Of a stretch of DNA of 64,000 nt, positions 56,421-62,376 are shown in pieces (the first letter of the stretch is position 1; every line of letters begins with the position of its first letter). The position numbers and the translations under genes are program-made. The DNA comes from Ideonella_A intermedia_A (lineage in GTDB: Bacteria > Pseudomonadota > Gammaproteobacteria > Burkholderiales > Burkholderiaceae_C): positions 1 to 64,000 of the forward strand of contig CALRPU020000001.1 of assembly GCA_943370175.1 (NCBI GenBank), in the 5' to 3' direction. Below the pieces are notes generated by a model that saw only the letters and a program-made list of their open reading frames with translations, was not told the DNA's origin and searched no databases.

Positions 56421-56440
56421 GGCCTGCGCGGTGGCAGGCC
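56421..56440. terminator. Hairpin between the convergent exporter operon and peptide gene
   Basis: A perfect 7-bp stem (GGCCTGC 56421-56427 with GCAGGCC 56434-56440) closes a 6-base loop. On the minus strand it is followed by TTGTTCATTC, a weak T-rich run, so it may end the peptide transcript. On the plus strand no T-tract follows. It sits in the 51-base gap between the two stop codons. Confidence 0.45.
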
Positions 56441-56463
56441 TGGGACTGGGGTGAGCGGCAGGC

Positions 56464-56664
56464 TCAGTTGATCGGCGGCTCGGCCGGCGGGCAGCCGCGG
56501 CCCGTGCCCGTGCCCGTGCCGCTGCGCTTGGCGGTGCCACAGCCCTTCTTGGGCTTGCACGGCGTCTTGACCTTGGGGGCCTTCGGCTTGCAGAGCTTGA
56601 TCGGCTTGAAGCAGAAAGTGCCACCCGCCACCGCATCCATTTCGTCGAGGTTCAGTACACGCAT
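56464..56664 (-). CDS. Double-glycine leader peptide precursor (candidate microcin/RiPP)
   Basis: The 66-codon gene starts at 56664 with AAGGAG five bases upstream. The leader MRVLNLDEMDAVAGG matches the double-glycine consensus at every key position (Leu -12, Glu -8, Met -7, Val -4, Gly -2, Gly -1). Cleavage would release a 51-residue core beginning TFCFKPIKLC, with five cysteines (core positions 3, 10, 21, 27, 43), ten Lys, two Arg, one Glu and nine Pro. Two CKPK motifs and a GTGTGTG stretch from (CCCGTG)3 at 56501-56518 are evident. It converges with the C39 exporter operon, its presumed processing and export system. No homologue is known to me. Confidence 0.82.
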   Translation of the reverse strand: MRVLNLDEMDAVAGGTFCFKPIKLCKPKAPKVKTPCKPKKGCGTAKRSGTGTGTGRGCPPAEPPIN

Positions 56665-56715
56665 GTTCACTCCTTGGGGGTTGACGGCCACCCGGTGTCG
56701 AGCGCCATGCAAATG

Positions 56716-56744
56716 ATGCTAGGTGTTACACCATGGGCCGTCCA
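56716..56744 (-). promoter_or_regulatory. Candidate promoter of the peptide gene with operator in the spacer
   Basis: On the minus strand TGGACG (56744-56739), a 17-base spacer and TAGCAT (56721-56716) form a sigma-70-like promoter, predicting a leader of about 45 bases before the ATG at 56664. The palindrome GGTGTTACACC (56722-56732, 5-base arms around one base) fills the spacer next to the -10 box, a good place for a repressor. A 6-base inverted repeat (ATGGGC 56733-56738, GCCCAT 56745-56750) overlaps the -35 box. The regulator is unknown. Confidence 0.45.
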
Positions 56745-56771
56745 GCCCATCCCCCGGGAGTGAGGGGTGGG

Positions 56772-58328
56772 TCAAAACAAGGCGCCGTGACGCTCGCGCA
56801 ACAGGTTCTTCTGCACCTTGCCCATGGCATTGCGGGGCAGGTCGTCCACCACGAACAGGTGTTTGGGCACCTTGAAATTCGCGATCGTCGACTTCAGCGC
56901 CGCGATCAGGCCCGCGGGCTCCAATCGGGCACCGGGCCGCGGCACCACCACCGCCACCACGCCTTCGCCGAAGTCGGGGTGGGGCACGCCGATGACCGCG
57001 CTCTCGGCGACGCCGGGCAGGTCGTTCAGGCAGGCTTCGATCTCGGCGGGGTAGACGTTGTAGCCGCCGGTGATGATCAGGTCCTTGCTGCGCCCGACGA
57101 TGTGCACGTAGCCGCGCGCGTCCACCTTGCCGACATCACCGGTCTTGAACCAGCCGTCGGCGGTGAATTCCTCGCGCGTCTTTTCCGGCATGCGCCAATA
57201 GCCCTGGAAGACGTTCGGCCCGCGCACCTCGATGCCGCCGATCTCGTCGACCCCGCACCGCGCGCCGGCGTCACCGCTGACCCGCAGGTCCACCCCGGGC
57301 AGCGGAAAGCCGACCGTGCCGCCGCGCCGCTCGCCGTCTTCGGGGCGGTAGGGGTTGGAGGTGAGCATGGCCGTTTCGCTCATGCCGTAGCGCTCCAGGA
57401 TGGTGTGGCCGGTGCGTTCGATGAAGGCGTTGAAGGTGTCCATCAGCAAGGGTGCCGAGCCCGCGATGAACAGGCGCATGCCGCGGCAGGCCTCGCGCGT
57501 GAGCCCGGGCTCGGCCAGCAGGCGCACGTACAACGTGGGCACGCCCATGAAGACCGTGGCCTCGGGCAGCCGTTCGATCACCGCCTTCGGGTCGAACTTC
57601 GAGAACCAGATCATCTTGCTGCCGCTGAGCAGCGCGCCGTGCGAGGCCACAAACAGCCCGTGCACGTGGAAGATGGGCAGCGCGTGGATCAGCACGTCGC
57701 CGCCTTGCGCTGGCGTGCGCCAGCCCCAGTAGGCCTGCAGCGTCTGCGCGTTGCTCAGCAGGTTGCGGTGGCTGAGCATCGCGCCCTTGCTGCGCCCGGT
57801 GGTGCCGCTGGTGTACAGAATGGCGGCCAGGTCGTCGGGCGCCTTCACGGCCGGGGCGTGCTGGTCGCTGTGGTGCGCGGCGCGCTCCAGCAGCGAGCCG
57901 GTGCGGTCCTCGTTCAAGGTGAACACATGCCCTGTGCCGGCGCGGAACGCGATCTTGCTGACCCAGCCAAAGTTCTTGCCCGAGCACACCACCACGCTGG
58001 GCTCGGCGTTGGTGATGAAGTAGTCGATCTCGCTGCTTTGGTAAGCGGTGTTCAGCGGCAGGTACACGTACCCGGCGCGCAGCACGGCGAGGTACAGCAG
58101 CAGGGCTTCGACCGACTTTTCGGTCTGCACCGCCACGCGCGCACCGGCGGGCAGGTTCAAGGACGCCAGCAGGTTGGCGATCATCGCGGTGGCGCGCTCG
58201 AGGTCGCGCCATCGGTAGTGCAGCCGTTCGCCGTCGCCGGTTTCGATGGCGATCTGGTCCAGGTCGGCCGGAAATCCGGCGCGCAAGGCGACGAAGAGGT
58301 TGCTGTTGGCGGTGGGCGTGGTGCTCAT
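56772..58328 (-). CDS. matB: Malonyl-CoA synthetase
   Basis: MatB activates malonate with ATP and CoA. The 518-residue protein is close to the well-known rhizobial MatB along its length: VAVQTEKSVEALLLYLA, LYTSGTTGRSKGAMLSHRNLLSN, LERYGMSETAMLTSNPY, GFPLPGVDLRV and DLPRNAMGKVQKNLLR. The start at 58328 was chosen over an upstream in-frame ATG (58379) because homologues begin with the region TANSNLFVALR. It is the last gene of the mat operon; the peptide precursor gene begins 107 bases further on the same strand, and no strong terminator separates them. Confidence 0.92.
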   Translation of the reverse strand: MSTTPTANSNLFVALRAGFPADLDQIAIETGDGERLHYRWRDLERATAMIANLLASLNLPAGARVAVQTEKSVEALLLYLAVLRAGYVYLPLNTAYQSSEIDYFITNAEPSVVVCSGKNFGWVSKIAFRAGTGHVFTLNEDRTGSLLERAAHHSDQHAPAVKAPDDLAAILYTSGTTGRSKGAMLSHRNLLSNAQTLQAYWGWRTPAQGGDVLIHALPIFHVHGLFVASHGALLSGSKMIWFSKFDPKAVIERLPEATVFMGVPTLYVRLLAEPGLTREACRGMRLFIAGSAPLLMDTFNAFIERTGHTILERYGMSETAMLTSNPYRPEDGERRGGTVGFPLPGVDLRVSGDAGARCGVDEIGGIEVRGPNVFQGYWRMPEKTREEFTADGWFKTGDVGKVDARGYVHIVGRSKDLIITGGYNVYPAEIEACLNDLPGVAESAVIGVPHPDFGEGVVAVVVPRPGARLEPAGLIAALKSTIANFKVPKHLFVVDDLPRNAMGKVQKNLLRERHGALF

Positions 58329-58375
58329 GGCGATGGGGGGTCTGGCGGGCGGAAGCGGGCGGCCGGGCAGGGCCG

Positions 58376-59197
58376 TCAACCGCGGAACCGCGGACGGCGC
58401 TTGCCGACGAAGGCGGTCACGCCCTCGCGGTGCTCGGCGCTGTCGGCGTACTGGTAGTGGGCATGGCGTTCAGCCAGCGTGGGGCCACCGCGGGCGAGCT
58501 GGCGCAGGGTCTGCTTGTTGATGCGCAGGGCTTGGGGCGACAACTCGACCAGCCGCTGCGCGCGCTCGATCACCGCGGCGGCCAACGCCTCGGCCGGGAA
58601 CACCGCGTGCACCAGCCCGTGGTGCAGCGCGCGGGCCGCGTCGAACAGGCGGGCTTCGAGCAGCATTTCGCGCAGCACGGCGGCGCTGGCCAGGCCGCTC
58701 ATCAGCTGCAATTCGCCGGGCGCCATCGGGAAGCCGATCTTCGCGATGGGCGCGCCGAAGCGGGCCGCGTCGCTGCACAGGCGGATGTCGCAGCAAGCCG
58801 CGATCTCCAGCCCGCCGCCGATGCAGGCGCCGTCGATCTCGGCGTAGACCGGCAGGTCGCAGGCGCGAATGGCGGCCAGCGCCGGGGCCACGGTGGCCTC
58901 GTGGAAATGACGCAGGCGGTCTTCGTCGAAGCGGAAGTCGATGAACTCGGCGATGTCGCCGCCGGCGGCGAACTGGCCGTCGGCGCCGCCGACGATCACG
59001 GCCACCGGCGCGTCGGCGTGCGGCAGCGCTTGCAGGCGTTCAAACTCGGCGCGCAGCGTCTGCCACATGCCGATGTCGATGGCATTGAGCTTGCCGGGGT
59101 TGCTCAGCGTGACGCGCCACAGGCCGTTGCCGGCGCTGCCGCAGTGCACGCTGCCGCCGGCCCGCGAGGGCGCCGGGGCGGCTGCCGGCGCGCTCAT
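58376..59197 (-). CDS. Enoyl-CoA hydratase/isomerase family protein
   Basis: The 273-residue crotonase-fold protein has oxyanion-hole segments FAAGGDIAEFIDF and EIDGACIGGGLEIAACCDIRLC and the region GFPMAPGELQLM. Its ATG overlaps the stop of the Bug receptor gene by four bases, so it belongs to the mat operon. Its acyl-CoA substrate is not evident; malonate breakdown by MatB/MatA needs no hydratase, so it may handle a related dicarboxylic or methylmalonate-type substrate. Confidence 0.82.
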   Translation of the reverse strand: MSAPAAAPAPSRAGGSVHCGSAGNGLWRVTLSNPGKLNAIDIGMWQTLRAEFERLQALPHADAPVAVIVGGADGQFAAGGDIAEFIDFRFDEDRLRHFHEATVAPALAAIRACDLPVYAEIDGACIGGGLEIAACCDIRLCSDAARFGAPIAKIGFPMAPGELQLMSGLASAAVLREMLLEARLFDAARALHHGLVHAVFPAEALAAAVIERAQRLVELSPQALRINKQTLRQLARGGPTLAERHAHYQYADSAEHREGVTAFVGKRRPRFRG

Positions 59198-60201
59198 TCC
59201 AGCTTGGCCCCCGAGGCGCGGACCACCTCGGCCCAGCGCTTCAACTCGCTGTTCACGAAGCGACCGAAGGCCTCGCCGTTGAGGTTGGGCGTCTCGGTGC
59301 CCAGGCCCGTCCAGGTGGTCTTGAGCTCGTCGGTGTTCAGGGCCTTGGTCACCTCGGCGCCCATGCGGTCAACCAGCTCCTTGGGCGTCCCCTTGGGCGC
59401 CCACAGGCCGTACCAGGTGGCGACGTCGTAGCCGGTCACGCCCTGCTCGGTGGTCGTCGGCAGGTCGGCAAAACCCGGCGCCCGCTTGCTGCCGGCCACC
59501 GCCAGCGCCTTGATGCGTCCGCCCTTGATGTGCGAGGCCGATGAACCCAGGCCGTCGAACATCAGGTCCACCTGCCCGGCGATCAGGTCCTGCAGCGCCG
59601 GGCCGGCGCCGCGGTACGGGATGTGGGTGATGAAGGTCTTGGTCTGCAGCTTGAAGAGCTCGCCGGCCAGGTGGTGCGAGGTGCCGTTGCCGGCCGAGCC
59701 GTAGTTCAGCTTGGCCGGGTTCTTGCGGACAAACTCCAAGAAGCCCTTGAGGTCGGTGACCGGCACGCGCTGCGGGTGCACCACGATGACCTGCGGCACG
59801 CTGGAAATCAGCCCGACCGGGATGAAGTCGGCTTCCAGGTTGTAGTCCAGCTTGGGGTACATCGACGGCGCGATGGTGTGGTGCACCGCGCCCATGAAGA
59901 AGGTGTAGCCGTCGGGCGCGGCCTTGGACGCGATGGTGGCGCCCACCGTGCCGCCCGCGCCGCCCTTGTTGTCGATGATGAATTGCTTGCCGGTGGTCTT
60001 GCTGAGCACGGCCGTGAGCGGCCGGGCAAAGGCGTCGGTGCCGCCGCCAGCGGGAAAGGGCACGACCCAGGTGACCGGCTTGGCCGGCCAGGCCGATTGG
60101 GCGCGCGCCAGGGGCACGCCCAGCACGGTCGCGGCGGCGGCGGCGCCACGCAGCACGGCTCGGCGGCTCAGGTGGCCGCGGGGGGCGGTTGAATTCGTCA
60201 T
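59194..60201 (-). CDS. Bug family solute receptor
   Basis: The 335-residue protein is a tripartite tricarboxylate-transporter (Bug) periplasmic receptor. An N-terminal signal peptide (SRRAVLRGAAAAATVLGVPLARA) resembles a Tat signal; the mature part has the two ligand-loop motifs PFPAGGGTDAFARPL and NYGSAGNGTSHHLAGELF. No TctA/TctB membrane partners are in the operon, as is common for Bug proteins in Burkholderiales. Placement between matA and matB suggests malonate or a related dicarboxylate as ligand. AGGAG precedes the ATG by five bases. Confidence 0.9.
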   Translation of the reverse strand: MTNSTAPRGHLSRRAVLRGAAAAATVLGVPLARAQSAWPAKPVTWVVPFPAGGGTDAFARPLTAVLSKTTGKQFIIDNKGGAGGTVGATIASKAAPDGYTFFMGAVHHTIAPSMYPKLDYNLEADFIPVGLISSVPQVIVVHPQRVPVTDLKGFLEFVRKNPAKLNYGSAGNGTSHHLAGELFKLQTKTFITHIPYRGAGPALQDLIAGQVDLMFDGLGSSASHIKGGRIKALAVAGSKRAPGFADLPTTTEQGVTGYDVATWYGLWAPKGTPKELVDRMGAEVTKALNTDELKTTWTGLGTETPNLNGEAFGRFVNSELKRWAEVVRASGAKLE

Positions 60202-60247
60202 GGAGTCTCCTGTGGGGGGGCGGGACCGCTCTGTGGCAGGCCCGGGG

Positions 60248-61555
60248 TTACAGCAACGAGGCCACGGCCCGGGAATGGGCAACCTCGCCTTGGACGAACT
60301 TCTCGTGGCTCGCTTCGATTTTGTTCAGGTCGTACAGGTAGTTCACCATCAGGCCGTGGCTTTGCTTCAGGCCCTTGCGCGACAGGTTGCCGCGCGGGTT
60401 CAGGCGTTCCAGCCGGGCGCCATTGTCCAGGTGAAAGCGCGCCACCGGGTCGCCACCCGACGTCGGCGACACGCACACCAGGTAGGCGCTGCACAAGGCG
60501 AGCAGCGCGGCCTCGCCGGTTGTGCCCAGGTGGTCCAGCCCGGCCTGGGTGTGCAAGGTGGCCAGGTCGCCGCCGCAAGTGCGCAGCAGGGTGTCGTGCG
60601 CGGCCAGCAGTTCGGCCGCCTGGCCGCGCTTGAGGTTGGGCAGCTCGGCCAGCTTCGGTGCGGAAGCCAGCCACGCCGCAAAGCCGGGGATCGGCGACAA
60701 GGTGCAGAAGGTGCGCAACTGCGGCAGCTCGCGCTTGAGCTGCTCGGCCACCCGCTTGATCAGGAAGTTGCCCAGCGACACCCCGCGCAGGCCGGGCTCG
60801 CAATTGCTGATCGAATAGAAGGCCGCCACCTTGAACTGGTCGGGCAGCAAGGGCCGTGCGGTCTTGTTGATCAACGGGGCAATGGCCGCGGGCATGTCGG
60901 GCACCAGCGCCACTTCGACAAAGATCAGTGGCTGGTCGGGCAGCTGCGGGTGGAAGAACGCGAACAGGCGGCGGTCGGGTTCCAGGCGGCGGCGCAGGTC
61001 GTCCCAACCGTCCACCTCGTGGACCGCTTCGTGGCGGATGACCTGTTCCAGCAGCCGCGCGGGCGAGTTCCAGTCGACCTTGCGCATTTGCAGGAAGCCC
61101 GGGTTGAACCAGCTGGACAGCAGGTGGAACAGGTCGGCCTCGACCGACTTCAGCTGCGGCTGCTCGCGCAGCCGGCCCAGCAGCGCGCGGCGCAGGCGCA
61201 GCAAGGCGGTGGTGCCGCCGGGCGCCCGGTTGATGCGGCGGAACAGTTCCTGGCGGGCCGGTTCGGCCAGCGCGATCAGGCGCTGCAGGTTGTCGGCGCT
61301 GGGATCGGCGGCGTAGGCCTGGGCCCCGTTCAGCACCGCGCGTGGCTCGGGGCTGAAATCGCTGGCCAGGCGCTCGAAGAAGCCGTGCTGTTGTTCGTCG
61401 GGCAGCTTGGCGAGCCGCTCCACCAGGCTGCCGGCGATGGCCACGCTGTTGGCCTCGCCTCGCTCGGACAGCAGGCGTTTGCAGTCGGCCAGCAGCTTGC
61501 GCAGGGCCCGGTCGCTGCCGGCTTTGCGGGCCACTTCGCGCAGTTCGTCAAGCAT
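60248..61555 (-). CDS. matA: Malonyl-CoA decarboxylase
   Basis: MatA converts malonyl-CoA to acetyl-CoA and CO2. The 435-residue protein shows the N-terminal helical domain and the C-terminal catalytic domain with VALVPDMPAAIAPLI, FYSISNCEPGLRGVSLGNFLIK and FCTLSPIPGFAAWL, all typical of the family. GGAGG precedes the ATG by five bases. The 5' end overlaps matR by eight bases, indicating coupled translation. Confidence 0.93.
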   Translation of the reverse strand: MLDELREVARKAGSDRALRKLLADCKRLLSERGEANSVAIAGSLVERLAKLPDEQQHGFFERLASDFSPEPRAVLNGAQAYAADPSADNLQRLIALAEPARQELFRRINRAPGGTTALLRLRRALLGRLREQPQLKSVEADLFHLLSSWFNPGFLQMRKVDWNSPARLLEQVIRHEAVHEVDGWDDLRRRLEPDRRLFAFFHPQLPDQPLIFVEVALVPDMPAAIAPLINKTARPLLPDQFKVAAFYSISNCEPGLRGVSLGNFLIKRVAEQLKRELPQLRTFCTLSPIPGFAAWLASAPKLAELPNLKRGQAAELLAAHDTLLRTCGGDLATLHTQAGLDHLGTTGEAALLALCSAYLVCVSPTSGGDPVARFHLDNGARLERLNPRGNLSRKGLKQSHGLMVNYLYDLNKIEASHEKFVQGEVAHSRAVASLL

Positions 61556-62276
61556 GGGAGCCTCCGAGGGTCGGGTCGGTGCCGGTGGGGCGGGGTGGTG
61601 AAGCCTGGGGCGCCTGTTCCGACGCGCGCAGCGCCTTCAGTGCGACCAGCTGCGCCATCAGGTGGTCGTGCATCACGCGCTCGGCCAGGGCGCTTTGGCC
61701 TTGCTGCATGGCGGCGATCAGCGCGCGGTGCTCCTGGATGGAGGCCTCGATGCGGCCCGGCAGGTTCAGCTGGCGACCGCGCAGCAGCCGCAAGAAAGTG
61801 CGCAGGTCGTTGGTGATGCGGTCCAGCCAGCGGTTGTCGGCGAGGGCCTGCACCTTGCTGTGGAACTCGTGGTTGGCGCGGTAGTAGCCGGTGATGTCGT
61901 GGGCGGCGGCGTGGCGCTCCAGCGCCTCGTGCAGCCGGGTCAGTTCCTGCAGGTCGGCGGCGGTGGCCTTGCGCACCGCCTCGAAGGCGCAGCGGCCTTC
62001 CAGCAGCGCCATCACGGGGAACAGCTCGTCGGCGTCGTCCTCCGACAGCTCGGTGACCTTGCAGCCCTGGCGCGGCACCAGCGTCACCAGGCCCTCGGCG
62101 GCCAGCACCTTCAGTGCCTCGCGCAGCGGGGTGCGGCTGATCTCCCAGTCTTTGGCCAGTCTCAGTTCATCCACCCATTCCCCTGGGGCCAGCACGCGCT
62201 CGAAAATCATGTGGCGCAGCCGGCCGGCCACTTCCTCATGCAGTGACGATGGGCGCAGGGGGGTGGGTTGAACCAT
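61548..62276 (-). CDS. matR: GntR-family regulator of malonate genes
   Basis: The 242-residue protein has an N-terminal GntR winged helix (LHEEVAGRLRHMIFERVLAPGEWV, then WEISRTPLREALKVLAAEGLVTL) and a C-terminal FCD/FadR-type all-helical domain with candidate metal ligands (Asp/His in YYRANHEFHS and later His). As first gene of the mat operon it probably represses it until malonate or malonyl-CoA binds. No Shine-Dalgarno precedes the ATG, and the candidate promoter leaves almost no leader, so a leaderless mRNA is possible. Confidence 0.88.
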   Translation of the reverse strand: MVQPTPLRPSSLHEEVAGRLRHMIFERVLAPGEWVDELRLAKDWEISRTPLREALKVLAAEGLVTLVPRQGCKVTELSEDDADELFPVMALLEGRCAFEAVRKATAADLQELTRLHEALERHAAAHDITGYYRANHEFHSKVQALADNRWLDRITNDLRTFLRLLRGRQLNLPGRIEASIQEHRALIAAMQQGQSALAERVMHDHLMAQLVALKALRASEQAPQASPPRPTGTDPTLGGSHA

Positions 62277-62284
62277 GGCCGAAC

Positions 62285-62312
62285 TCTATAACTAATAATC
62301 CATAATTACCAA
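62285..62312 (-). promoter_or_regulatory. Candidate mat operon promoter and MatR site
   Basis: On the minus strand TTGGTA (62312-62307), a 16-base spacer and TATAGA (62290-62285) form a promoter. Its -10 box lies eight bases before the matR start codon, predicting a leaderless or nearly leaderless transcript. Within the spacer, TAAT (62296-62299) and ATTA (62305-62308) form a short dyad around CCATA, a possible MatR operator. This AT-rich island is the only one in the matR/activator intergenic region. Confidence 0.5.
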
Positions 62313-62350
62313 CAGGGTGAACACCCAGTGTGCGCCGACCGCGCGCTACA

Positions 62351-62369
62351 GTGTCCGATGACCGGACAC
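62351..62369. promoter_or_regulatory. 19-bp inverted repeat next to the sigma-54 activator start
   Basis: GTGTCCG (62351-62357) and CGGACAC (62363-62369) form perfect 7-base arms around ATGAC. The repeat ends seven bases before the activator's ATG. Its size and form suit a Fis-type dimer, so self-regulation by the activator is the simplest reading. It also lies upstream of the mat promoter on the other strand. Confidence 0.55.
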
Positions 62370-62376
62370 CGCTGAG

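Noticed and set aside
51725..56664. Lanthipeptide, lasso peptide or radical-SAM RiPP cluster
   Set aside because: No LanM/LanB-C, asparagine-synthetase-like or CX3CX2C radical-SAM protein is encoded near the precursor, so a specific RiPP class cannot be claimed.
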